From Dehalococcoidia bacterium UBA7891 (GTDB lineage Bacteria > Chloroflexota > Dehalococcoidia > Lucifugimonadales > UBA826), in assembly GCA_002500485.1 (NCBI GenBank), contig DLRJ01000033.1, forward strand, positions 1-64,000: DNA of 64,000 nt, written 5' to 3'. The notes under the pieces were generated by a model that was not told the origin of the DNA, searched no databases, and worked only from the letters and a program-made list of their open reading frames with translations. Made by a program: the position numbers and the translations under genes. This document shows positions 42,689 to 51,449 of the stretch, piece after piece. How positions within the stretch are numbered: the stretch's first letter is position 1; each line of letters opens with the position of its first letter.

Positions 42689-43354
42689 ATGGAGAAAGAA
42701 TTCAATTCCGAAAACCTTTATGAAGAGCTCCGGCAATCGCAAATGGATATACGCCACCTAGGTGACAGTATCCAGGCATTGCGAGAAGAATTGGAATCTC
42801 AAAATTATGAGAAAGACAAAAATGTTCAATCGGTCCGGATGGAAGGGGTTGATGAAGTGATCCAGCTGAAAGAAACCATCACTAGCTTGCGAGAAGAACT
42901 TCAAAATATGCAGTTTGAAAACAGCCAATCAGTTGAAAGACTACACAGCGACTACGCAGAGGAAATGCAACAACTCAGGGATACAGCCAGCAGTCTTCGT
43001 ACTGAACTCGAAGAATTGAAATTCCAGAAAGACCGCGATGTTCAAAAGGCTATTTCTGATTCTGCAATAGAATGCGACCAATTGCGGGCTACTGCTGGGG
43101 CGCTAAGACAGGAACTTGAAGATCTTCGATTCAACAAGGATAACGAAGTGCAAAAAGCCATAACTGGTGGAGCGGATGAAATTATGCAGTTAAAAGAAAC
43201 ATCTGCATCCTTAAGAGATAACATTGAAACCATCAAGAGTGAATATGACCAAAAGCTTCACGATATAAAGCGAGATGCCCTCGATGAAAAAAACCATCTC
43301 ACTGAAACAATAGTAACTTTGAGAAATTCATTGGAAGGAAATTCCAAAAAATGA
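42689..43354 (+). CDS. Tandem 36-residue coiled-coil repeat protein
   Basis: The 221-residue soluble protein is almost wholly built from five consecutive 36-residue repeats and a partial sixth, with no gaps, each starting L(K/R)xTxxxLRxEL and carrying an (E/K)xxVQ block near position 22. It is rich in Q, E, K and L and should form a long coiled coil, two heptads plus two hendecads per repeat. It has no signal peptide. It lies 61 bp before a class III cyclase gene on the same strand, so it may scaffold or dimerise that sensor. No family is recognised. Confidence 0.65.
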   Translation: MEKEFNSENLYEELRQSQMDIRHLGDSIQALREELESQNYEKDKNVQSVRMEGVDEVIQLKETITSLREELQNMQFENSQSVERLHSDYAEEMQQLRDTASSLRTELEELKFQKDRDVQKAISDSAIECDQLRATAGALRQELEDLRFNKDNEVQKAITGGADEIMQLKETSASLRDNIETIKSEYDQKLHDIKRDALDEKNHLTETIVTLRNSLEGNSKK

Positions 43355-43415
43355 TAATCATCGTTTTCAATTGTTCAATTACATATTATTCATCAAAGAA
43401 AGTACAGGTTGAACT

Positions 43416-45656
43416 ATGGCACAAAAATTAGAAACTTCAGATAGATCCGAAATGCTATTGAACATCTCAAGACGTGTCGCTAGAGACGAATCAATAGAAG
43501 AAATAATAGCTAGCATAATTGAAGTCACAACTTGGGAATTGAAGGCAGAAAGAGGATCTTTGTTTTTAAACGATGCAGCAACGAACGAGCTATACACCAG
43601 ATTCGCCCAAGGTGCTAATTTAAGAGAAATACGTATACACAACAAAAGCGGGATAGCGGGATCAGTTTTCCAATCAGGAGTCGGCGAGATAATCCACGAC
43701 GCATACAATGACGATCGTTTTAATTCTGCAGTAGATCAGCAGACCGGATATATGACCAAGAATATTCTATGCGCCCCGGTCAAAACCTTAAACGGAGTAA
43801 TTATTGGAAGCGCGGAGGTGCTAAACAAAAAATCCGGTCGCTTCACCAAGAAAGATTTGGAACTTTTAGAAGCTATGACGGAGCAAGCAAGTATAGCACT
43901 GCAAAGTGCTCAATTTGTGGAACAAATGCAGAAAAGTAGAGATGAAGAGAAAAAGCTTCTTGACGTGGTCTCGGAAGTGACTGCAGAGATAGACTTGCCG
44001 ACAATGCTAAGCAAGGTTATGGGGGAAGCTACCAAAATGCTTAACGCTGACAGGTCTTCGATATTCCTTAACGATCCAAAAACTAATGAGCTTTGGTTGC
44101 AAATTGGTGATGGCTTGGAAAGTACTCAAATAAGGTTTCCAAATCATCTGGGCATTGCAGGTACCGTTTTTACTTCTGGCCAAACTATCAACATCCCTCA
44201 CGCTTATGCAGATCTAAGGTTTAACCCAGATTTTGATAAACAAACCGGATATTTCACTAGGTCGATATTGTGCGTCCCGATCATAAATAAGGACAGAATA
44301 ATATTAGGTGTTACACAAGTCCTTAACAAAAGAGGAGGCCCGTTTAGTGAAGAAGATGAGCAAAGATTAAAAGCTTTTACCGCACAAATTTCTGTCGGCC
44401 TAGAAAATGCTCAGCTTTTTGCGGATGTACAGAATATGAAAAACTATAACGATAGCATCTTACAAAGTGCAGCCTCAGGCGTGATAACTCTAGATGAAGA
44501 TGAAAAAATAATAACCTGCAATGAAGCAGGTCTTAGAATACTAAGCATTACTGGGTCAGAAATATTACAGAAACCCGCTGTAGATTTCTTCATCGGAGAA
44601 AATGAATGGTTAATGGAGCGCATCAACAAAGTACAGGATGAACAACAAACTGACACCTTTGTAGATGTATCCTATCAAACGGACGACCAAACATTATCAC
44701 TCAATGGCACTGTTGCTCCCCTCATAAGCATGGATGGGAAAAAACTTGGGGTCATGGTGATGCTAGAAGACATCAGTACAGAAAAGAGAATGAAGTCCAC
44801 TATGTCCAGATACATGGACCCAGGTCTGGCGGACCAGTTGCTTGAGGGAGATGATAATTTAGGCGGTGAAGAAAAAAAAGCAACAATTCTATTTTCAGAT
44901 GTCAGAGGGTTTACAACTATCACCGAGCAATTGGGAGCCCAAGGAACCGTTCAATTACTAAACGACTATTTTTCCATCATGGTGGATTCCATAACGAACC
45001 AAGGGGGGATGTTAGATAAATTTATTGGGGATGCCATAATGGCAGCCTTCGGAATTCCATTCACTACTGATGATGACGAAGATAGAGCACTGAGAGCCTC
45101 AATCGACATGATAACCAACCTTTGGGAATGGAATGAGGTGCGGGCCGAAAATGGGCTACCACCAATTGACATGGGGATAGGATTAAACACTGACACAGTT
45201 GTATCTGGAAATATTGGTTCCCCCAAAAGAATGGATTACACAGTTATAGGCGACGGGGTGAATTTGGCAGCCAGATTAGAATCGGCCTGCAAACAGTACG
45301 CCGCTCGCATATTGGTGAGTGAGTTTACGCATTCCAATCTAAAAGGCGTATATAGGTCTAGGGAAATCGACAGGGTGATTGTGAAAGGTAAAACAGAGCC
45401 TGTAGGAATTTATGAGGTACTAGATTTCCATACCGCAGAAACATTCCCAAATGTAATGGAAGTATTGAACTACTTCAAAGATGGATTAGAAAAATATAGG
45501 GTTGGTGCCTGGGATCCTGCTATAAAATCATTTAAAGAAGGCCAAAGGTTAAATCCGACAGATTATATTACTGAAATGTATATAGGTCGTTGCCAAAGCT
45601 TAAAAGCAGACCCTCCGAAAGATTGGGATGGGGTTTGGGTGATGACATCAAAATAA
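43416..45656 (+). CDS. GAF-GAF-PAS class III adenylate/guanylate cyclase
   Basis: The 746-residue sensor enzyme has two GAF domains (about 10-170 and 190-340, each with NxxS/GIAG(S/T)VF and a (K/R)SILC-type strand) and a PAS-like domain at about 345-455. The catalytic domain (about 470-650) has ILFSDVRGFTTIT and GDAIMAAFG for the two metal Asp residues, Lys in DKFIGD, and YTVIGDGVNLAARLE for transition state Asn/Arg. The output is cAMP or cGMP. A C-terminal TPR-like tail follows. It is cytoplasmic, with no membrane segment. The GAFs may bind cyclic nucleotide or a small ligand. Confidence 0.92.
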   Translation: MAQKLETSDRSEMLLNISRRVARDESIEEIIASIIEVTTWELKAERGSLFLNDAATNELYTRFAQGANLREIRIHNKSGIAGSVFQSGVGEIIHDAYNDDRFNSAVDQQTGYMTKNILCAPVKTLNGVIIGSAEVLNKKSGRFTKKDLELLEAMTEQASIALQSAQFVEQMQKSRDEEKKLLDVVSEVTAEIDLPTMLSKVMGEATKMLNADRSSIFLNDPKTNELWLQIGDGLESTQIRFPNHLGIAGTVFTSGQTINIPHAYADLRFNPDFDKQTGYFTRSILCVPIINKDRIILGVTQVLNKRGGPFSEEDEQRLKAFTAQISVGLENAQLFADVQNMKNYNDSILQSAASGVITLDEDEKIITCNEAGLRILSITGSEILQKPAVDFFIGENEWLMERINKVQDEQQTDTFVDVSYQTDDQTLSLNGTVAPLISMDGKKLGVMVMLEDISTEKRMKSTMSRYMDPGLADQLLEGDDNLGGEEKKATILFSDVRGFTTITEQLGAQGTVQLLNDYFSIMVDSITNQGGMLDKFIGDAIMAAFGIPFTTDDDEDRALRASIDMITNLWEWNEVRAENGLPPIDMGIGLNTDTVVSGNIGSPKRMDYTVIGDGVNLAARLESACKQYAARILVSEFTHSNLKGVYRSREIDRVIVKGKTEPVGIYEVLDFHTAETFPNVMEVLNYFKDGLEKYRVGAWDPAIKSFKEGQRLNPTDYITEMYIGRCQSLKADPPKDWDGVWVMTSK

Positions 45657-45734
45657 ATAATAAAATCACTAAGCCCACTTGAACGAAATTATGTCCTATG
45701 CTAAGTTTGGCTGACTTTTAACGGGAGATTTGCT

Positions 45735-45956
45735 GTGCTACCACATGTAACTAAATTTGGTATTTATTTTAATTCTTCGGAGGAGAAAGTCGTCAGAATT
45801 ACTTCTCCATACTGGTTCCCTCCTGAGCCTGAATGGGTCTATGTAACCAAGGAAGTAAACGCCACTCTCTTGAGTATTCGGGAAATGATAAAAGAGCAAG
45901 GATTAGCTGACCAAAGTGATTCTGTGACTTGGGGTCGCATACCTTTGTTAGATTAG
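45735..45956 (+). CDS. Small protein of unknown function
   Basis: The 73-residue frame starts GTG 45735 with GGGAG upstream. It reads as a compact soluble protein with two strands (FGIYFNSSEEKVVRITS) and a helix (VNATLLSIREMIKEQGL). It contains PYWFPPEPEWVYV, rich in Pro and aromatics. No domain is recognised. It lies 30 bp before the small amidase-partner gene on the same strand and may be part of that operon. Confidence 0.5.
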   Translation: MLPHVTKFGIYFNSSEEKVVRITSPYWFPPEPEWVYVTKEVNATLLSIREMIKEQGLADQSDSVTWGRIPLLD

Positions 45957-45985
45957 CTTCAGGAAATCTTCGGAGCCCATATTAA

Positions 45986-46174
45986 ATGCCACATGATAAC
46001 GAGCTAAAATCAGATAGACTCCCAGAATATGTCTCTAAATTATCGATAGATGCTGAACAATGGGCCATCTTAGAACCTTTGGTTAGATCTGCCTCAAATT
46101 CTGTCATAATGCTGGACCAAGTGCTAACAGTAGAAACTGAGTCATCAGCTATTTTTGTCTTGGGAAAGGTTTAA
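45986..46174 (+). CDS. AtzG-like small amidase partner (putative)
   Basis: The 62-residue protein ends 3 nt before the amidase start. Its order resembles the DUF4089/AtzG family: an LPEYVSKLSIDAEQW helix, LEPLVRSASNSVIMLDQVLTV and the terminal ESSAIFVL. AtzG is a GatC-like chaperone of the AtzE amidase. The similarity is weak and by eye. The position and length fit better than GatC, whose motifs are absent. Confidence 0.5.
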   Translation: MPHDNELKSDRLPEYVSKLSIDAEQWAILEPLVRSASNSVIMLDQVLTVETESSAIFVLGKV

Positions 46175-46177
46175 GCC

Positions 46178-47584
46178 TTGGACAATTTATACGAACTTTC
46201 CATTAGTGAAGCTTCAAGCTTACTGAAAAAAAAAGAACTCTCCCCTGTAGACCTCGTAGCCTCACATCTTCTTCGTATAAATGAGACAGATAACCGGCTG
46301 AACTCCTTTATAACCGTCTTAAGTGACAAATCCCAAAAAGATGCACTCCAGGCAGAAAAAGAAATTTTGTCAGGGCAATGGAAGGGAAATCTACACGGAA
46401 TCCCTATCGGACTCAAAGATCTTTATTACACCAAAGGCATACCGACAACAGTAGGGTCCAAAATATATAAAGACTTCATCCCCGATTTTAACGCTACCGT
46501 GGTGGACAAATTAACTGAGGCAGGGGCCGTCATCATCGGTAAGCTACAAATGCATGAGTTTGCACTGGGGACAACCAGCCATAACCCTCATTATGGGCCA
46601 GCCAAGAACCCATGGAACACTGAATGTGTTACTGGTGGCTCTAGCGGAGGATCAGCTTCCGCAGTCTCCGGCGGCCAATGCATGGGGGCTTTAGGTAGTG
46701 ATACGGGGGGATCAATACGGATACCTTCGGCTTTATGTGGGATTGTTGGTATGAAACCCACATTTGGGAGAGTCTCAAGATATGGCGTGTTCCCCTTGAG
46801 CAGTTCTTTGGATACTGTAGGTCCTATGACAAGAACAGTGAAAGATAATGCCATAATGCTCAACGCTATTGCAGGACATGATATAAATGATTCTTTCTCT
46901 GCAAAACACAGCCTATCGGATTACACATCCGATATTGAAAAAGACATTAGTGGGATAAAAATAGGGAACCCTCAAACATATTTCTACGATGTTATTGATA
47001 AAGAAGTAGTCTGCTTGATGGAAAAAGCCTCCGAGCATTTTACGGATTTGGGGGCCAAAGTCGAACCTGCTGAAGTACCTATACTTGAACATACCCTAGC
47101 TATATCCGGAACAATACTTCTAACAGAGGCAGCCGAGATACATTCTGAAAATATTAGAACTAAAGCAGAATTAATTGGCAATGATGTTAAATCTCGATTG
47201 CAGCAAGGCGCTCTGACATCAGGCGTGGATTATGTAAAAAGTCAAAGGGCAAGAACTATATATAATCAAAAAATAGACGACTTATTTAAAACTTATGACA
47301 TTTTAGTTTCTCCTACAGTGGCCACAGGAGCACCCCTATTAGACGATACATCTGTAGATATCAACGGAGTCCAGGAACTCATAGCACCATTAATGGCAAG
47401 ACTAACTCGCCCACAAAACATAACAGGACTTCCTACCATTTCACTTCCTATTGGTTTCACATCAAAGGGGTTACCGGTGGCAATGCAACTTACTGCACCT
47501 CCATTCCAAGAGGCTCGACTCTATAACATAGCCAATCAATACGAAAAAGTATCAACCTTCAAAAATATAATTCCATCAATCTAG
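46178..47584 (+). CDS. Amidase-signature family amidase
   Basis: The 468-residue enzyme has the Lys-cisSer-Ser triad: Lys in IGLKDLYYTKG near 84, Ser in GSDTGGSIRIPS near 169-175 and the Gly/Ser-rich GGSSGGSASAVSGG near 152-165. It resembles GatA/AtzE but has no gatB or gatC next to it. It hydrolyses an unknown amide or biuret-like compound in the cytoplasm. TTG 46178 is 3 nt after the AtzG-like gene, so the two are likely coexpressed. Confidence 0.88.
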   Translation: MDNLYELSISEASSLLKKKELSPVDLVASHLLRINETDNRLNSFITVLSDKSQKDALQAEKEILSGQWKGNLHGIPIGLKDLYYTKGIPTTVGSKIYKDFIPDFNATVVDKLTEAGAVIIGKLQMHEFALGTTSHNPHYGPAKNPWNTECVTGGSSGGSASAVSGGQCMGALGSDTGGSIRIPSALCGIVGMKPTFGRVSRYGVFPLSSSLDTVGPMTRTVKDNAIMLNAIAGHDINDSFSAKHSLSDYTSDIEKDISGIKIGNPQTYFYDVIDKEVVCLMEKASEHFTDLGAKVEPAEVPILEHTLAISGTILLTEAAEIHSENIRTKAELIGNDVKSRLQQGALTSGVDYVKSQRARTIYNQKIDDLFKTYDILVSPTVATGAPLLDDTSVDINGVQELIAPLMARLTRPQNITGLPTISLPIGFTSKGLPVAMQLTAPPFQEARLYNIANQYEKVSTFKNIIPSI

Positions 47585-47634
47585 AAATCTGTCACAATAT
47601 CCAAATAAAATAATGGTCTGGAGAAGATAAGTTT

Positions 47635-48555
47635 ATGAGCACTAAAGAACGTCAAGGATTATCTCTATATGATGCTGCAAGGGAAGTAGGCGTAAGTTTT
47701 GAAAAAGAATGGAAGCCTGAAAGCAAATCAATAGAAGTGAACGGAATGAAATTCCATTACCTTGAATGGGGCGACCCTGCCAATCCCGTCATGGTACTGC
47801 TTCATGGCTTTGCCCAACAATCACATTCTTGGGACTTCGTTGCCCTGTCATTCGCAGACAGATATCGAATAATAGCATTGGATCAAAGAGGACATGGCGA
47901 CAGTGATTGGGCGTCGGACGGAGACTACACTCCAGAAACACAACAAAAAGACATAGAGGCAATAGTAACCAAACTAGGCCTCGGCGAATTCGTTCTGATG
48001 GGACTTTCGATGGGTGGAAGAAACTCATTCACCTATGCCTCCTCTAACCCCGACCAGGTAAAAGCTTTAATAATTGTGGATGCTGGACCTGAAAATGTCA
48101 GGGCAGGAACTCAGAACATAAGAAACTTCGTGGAGCAGGAGGACGAACTTGACTCTATCGACGCCTTTGTCGACAGGGTAATCAAATACAATCCTCGGAG
48201 GGATCCAATACAAATCAGAGGAAGCATAGTTAACAATCTAAAACAACTTCCTAACGGTAAATGGACATGGAAATATGACAAAATCCTAAGATCCCAAGGA
48301 AGAATGGGGCGTCCCCAAGACCCAGAAATGACTAGCAGACTATGGGGTTATTTAGAGAACTTGCAGTGCCCCACCATGGTTGTTAGAGGAGACAAGAGCG
48401 ACATTATAGCTACTGAAACTGCTGACCGAATGATTGGAAGAATTCCGGGTGGTCAATTAGCGATAATAGAAAATGCCGGACACCTTGTCATGGGTGATAA
48501 CCCATCCGGGTTTGAAAAGGCTGTAACTGCCTTCATAGAATCGATTCAAAAATAA
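47635..48555 (+). CDS. Alpha/beta hydrolase
   Basis: The 306-residue enzyme has oxyanion HGFAQQSHSW near 61, nucleophile Ser in LMGLSMGGRNS near 120-130, GDKSDIIATE with the acid near 263, and His in ENAGHLVMGD near 288. Residues 1-35 form an unusual N-terminal stretch without a signal peptide. It hydrolyses an ester, epoxide or C-C bond; related SAR202-type genomes have many. It stands 51 bp after the amidase and could share a transcript. Confidence 0.85.
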   Translation: MSTKERQGLSLYDAAREVGVSFEKEWKPESKSIEVNGMKFHYLEWGDPANPVMVLLHGFAQQSHSWDFVALSFADRYRIIALDQRGHGDSDWASDGDYTPETQQKDIEAIVTKLGLGEFVLMGLSMGGRNSFTYASSNPDQVKALIIVDAGPENVRAGTQNIRNFVEQEDELDSIDAFVDRVIKYNPRRDPIQIRGSIVNNLKQLPNGKWTWKYDKILRSQGRMGRPQDPEMTSRLWGYLENLQCPTMVVRGDKSDIIATETADRMIGRIPGGQLAIIENAGHLVMGDNPSGFEKAVTAFIESIQK

Positions 48556-48676
48556 TATCTTTATAATTTAAATCCAATGTTGAATTATAAATTGCTACAC
48601 CGAAGATTGGGTGTTACACTTTTTACAAACTTAAATTAGTTAGATAACAAGAAAGAGAGAAATCCAGGAGAACGGA

Positions 48677-48940
48677 TTGGATAGGGCTGACAAGGAAGCC
48701 GTTATTGCGGAATACCGCGTTCACGACAACGATACAGGGTCGACTGAGTCGCAAGTAGCGATACTGACTTCACGTATCAATGAATTGACCCAGCACTTAA
48801 GAGAGCACAATCACGACGAATCCACAAGAAGAGGTTTGCTGAAACTTGTAGGAAAGCGTCGGAGGCTTTTACGCTATCTGAATGCAGAAGACGTAAACAG
48901 ATACAGGTCGTTAATAGCCAGATTGGGTCTTAGGCGGTAG
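48677..48940 (+). CDS. rpsO: 30S ribosomal protein S15 (uS15)
   Basis: The 87-residue protein has the S15 core: [20 protein letters not shown], then [19 protein letters not shown], and [11 protein letters not shown] near 53-64. It binds 16S rRNA. TTG 48677 follows AGGAG by 5 nt. It precedes pnp, the classic rpsO-pnp operon. Confidence 0.96.
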   Translation: MDRADKEAVIAEYRVHDNDTGSTESQVAILTSRINELTQHLREHNHDESTRRGLLKLVGKRRRLLRYLNAEDVNRYRSLIARLGLRR

Positions 48941-48990
48941 TAACTTACACATCACTCCCCCCCCGATTATTGCACATCTCCCATCTGAAC

Positions 48991-49010
48991 CTCTGGTACT
49001 ACTCCAGGAG
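48991..49010 (+). promoter_or_regulatory. Hairpin sequestering the pnp Shine-Dalgarno
   Basis: CTCTGG (48991-48996) pairs with CCAGGAG (49004-49010) with one bulged base and a 7-nt loop. The right arm contains AGGAG (49006-49010), the ribosome site 9 nt before AUU 49020. When folded, it would limit pnp translation. PNPase is known to control its own 5' leader in E. coli; the same may hold here by a different hairpin. Confidence 0.45.
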
Positions 49011-49019
49011 TAAATAGAC

Positions 49020-51386
49020 ATTTCATTACATACAATAACCCGTAATATACACGGACACGATTTAGAATTAGAAACGGGGCGGTTGGCTCAAAAAGCAGGC
49101 GGCTCGATATTGATCAAGCAAGGTGACAATGTGGTTCTAGCCACGGTCACAATGAGTAATCCTCGAGAAGGATTAGATTTTTTCCCCCTCACAGTGGATC
49201 TTGAAGAAAGACACTACGCTATTGGCCAAATACCCGGAAGTTTTTTTAGACGGGAAGGCAGGCCTACAACCCACGCAATACTCACTGACAGGCTAATAGA
49301 CAGGCCAATAAGGCCTTTATTCCCCAAGGGATTTAAAAACGAGGTCCAAGTTATAGCAACAACACTGTCCAGTGACAGAGAAATACCCTTAGATATCATA
49401 GCCTTAAACGGGGTTTCCGCTGCCTTGAGCATATCGAACATCCCATTTAATGGACCTATTGCAGCAACCCGAATCGGGTATATTGATGGTGAATTTGTAA
49501 TTAACCCTACATATGCTCAGATTGAAGAAAGCCTCTTAGATCTTGTGGTTGCAGGATCTACCGATGGCGTATCAATGATGGAAGCCGGGGCAAAAGAGGT
49601 AGATGAGGATGTCGTGTTTGAGGCTATCCAACTAGCACAGTCGGTAAATTTAGAGATTATCTCCCTACAACAAGATTTCGCTGATGAAATTGGTACCCCA
49701 AAATCAGATTTTGTACCAAAAGGCCATGATCCTGAAGCTGTGAAACAAGCAAGAGAAATTTTGGGAGACCGTATTTACACGGCAATGTCAGACGCAGAAG
49801 ATCAAGAAGATATGAGGAATCGTTTAAAAGTTTTAGAAGACGAATTGGAAGAATCCCTGTCAGAGGAATTTGATTCCAGTGTTTCAGCTGGAGCCTTTGA
49901 GGAACTGCTAGATGAACAATTCAGGGTCAGAATACTTAAAGACGGAGTTAGACCGGATGGGAGAGGTTTGAGAGAAATACGATCTCTTTCAGCGGAGGTT
50001 TCAATTTTACCTCGTACTCATGGCACAGGACTATTTAATAGAGGTGAAACACAAATACTGGGTGTAACCACCCTCGGGTCTTCAGGCGACGCACAGAAAC
50101 TAGACAATCTAAGCCCAGAAGTATCCAAAAACTTCATGCTCCACTATAACTTTCCTCCTTATTCTGTCGGAGAAGCGAGAAGAGTTGGATCCCCTGGCCG
50201 TAGAGAGATCGGGCATGGAGCTTTAGCAGAAAGAGCCTTGAGTGCTGTTTTACCTTCCCAAGAAGATTTCCCCTACACAATAAGAATTGTATGTGAAGCT
50301 CTTAGCTCAAATGGTAGTACATCCATGGGGAGTGTTTGCGCAGGAACTTTAGCTCTAATGGATGCTGGAGTGCCGATTACATCCCCGGTAGCTGGAATAT
50401 CTGTCGGGCTTATTACTGGTGAAGATGGTGAATATGTAACCTTAACCGACATACAAGGATTAGAAGACCATGTTGGAGATATGGATTTCAAAGTTGCAGG
50501 TACTTCTGAGGGAGTTACAGCGATACAACTTGACATAAAGGTAAATAGCATCAGTTTTGAGGTAATAAAAGAGGCCCTCTCACAGGCAAAAGAAGCCAGG
50601 TCACAAGTATTGGACGTTATAACGTCTGCTATACCTGAAGTCAGATCTGATGTCAGTCCTCATGCTCCCAGAATCCAAAAAATCATGGTTCCTACAGATA
50701 AAATAGGAGCAGTAATTGGCCCAGGCGGCAAAACAATCAGAGCGATAGTTGAAGAAACCAACGCTACCGTCGACATACAAGATGATGGAACGGTCCTTAT
50801 CGGGTCATCTAATGCAGAAGATGCGGCGAGAGCAATACAGATGGTGGAAGATCTTACGAGAGAGATCAAAGTAGGAGAAATCTTTACCGGAACCGTAGCT
50901 AAAATAGCCAGTTTTGGAGCCTTCGTTCAAATATTACCTGGTACAGATGGTATGGTCCACATAAGTGAACTCGCCAATTACCGGGTTGCAAATGTAGAAG
51001 ATGAAGTATCAGTCGGAGATGAAGTGGATGTGAAAGTCATAGGGGTTGACCAGTCAGGAAAAATTAAATTGTCCAGAAAAATACTTCTAGATGATAGTGA
51101 TGGCCCGTCGTCTTCTGCTCCAAGTCCCAGGAAAGAAATTGAAAAGGTTGAGGTAAATGTTGGGGACATCATAACCGGAGCAGTAGTGAACATTGCGAAA
51201 TTCGGGGCCTTCGTTGAAATAGCACCTGGCACAGACGGAATGGTTCATATAAGTGAATTAGAAAATTACAGAGTGGCCAAAGTCGAAGACGTTGTAAGTG
51301 TGGGAGAGGAAATTACGGTGGAGGTCATTGATGTAGACGATTCCGGTCGTATAAAACTTTCTCGTAAGGCCCTTTTGACTGACTAA
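49020..51386 (+). CDS. pnp: Polyribonucleotide nucleotidyltransferase (PNPase), AUU start, two S1 domains
   Basis: The conserved PNPase start motif (HDLELETGRLAQKAGG) continues in frame upstream of TTG 49083, and no ATG, GTG or TTG lies between the stop at 49011 and there. ATT 49020 with AGGAG 9 nt upstream restores a full N-terminus. The order is RNase PH 1, helical domain, RNase PH 2 (SNGSTSMGSVCAGTLALMDA), KH (KIGAVIGPGGKTIRAIVEE), then two S1 domains, each ending KLSRKxLL. The usual PNPase has one S1. The length is 788 residues. Confidence 0.93.
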   Translation: MSLHTITRNIHGHDLELETGRLAQKAGGSILIKQGDNVVLATVTMSNPREGLDFFPLTVDLEERHYAIGQIPGSFFRREGRPTTHAILTDRLIDRPIRPLFPKGFKNEVQVIATTLSSDREIPLDIIALNGVSAALSISNIPFNGPIAATRIGYIDGEFVINPTYAQIEESLLDLVVAGSTDGVSMMEAGAKEVDEDVVFEAIQLAQSVNLEIISLQQDFADEIGTPKSDFVPKGHDPEAVKQAREILGDRIYTAMSDAEDQEDMRNRLKVLEDELEESLSEEFDSSVSAGAFEELLDEQFRVRILKDGVRPDGRGLREIRSLSAEVSILPRTHGTGLFNRGETQILGVTTLGSSGDAQKLDNLSPEVSKNFMLHYNFPPYSVGEARRVGSPGRREIGHGALAERALSAVLPSQEDFPYTIRIVCEALSSNGSTSMGSVCAGTLALMDAGVPITSPVAGISVGLITGEDGEYVTLTDIQGLEDHVGDMDFKVAGTSEGVTAIQLDIKVNSISFEVIKEALSQAKEARSQVLDVITSAIPEVRSDVSPHAPRIQKIMVPTDKIGAVIGPGGKTIRAIVEETNATVDIQDDGTVLIGSSNAEDAARAIQMVEDLTREIKVGEIFTGTVAKIASFGAFVQILPGTDGMVHISELANYRVANVEDEVSVGDEVDVKVIGVDQSGKIKLSRKILLDDSDGPSSSAPSPRKEIEKVEVNVGDIITGAVVNIAKFGAFVEIAPGTDGMVHISELENYRVAKVEDVVSVGEEITVEVIDVDDSGRIKLSRKALLTD

Positions 51387-51449
51387 AACTTCTCAATTGT
51401 TGGAAGTTAGGTTTTACAGAGCAACCAATGTGATAAAAGGAGTTCCACC

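Noticed and set aside
45986..46174. gatC (Glu-tRNA amidotransferase C)
   Set aside because: GatC motifs are absent and there is no gatB; AtzG-like is a better fit.
49083..51386. Shorter PNPase from TTG 49083
   Set aside because: It removes the conserved first part of the RNase PH domain, and no ribosome site lies at the right spacing.
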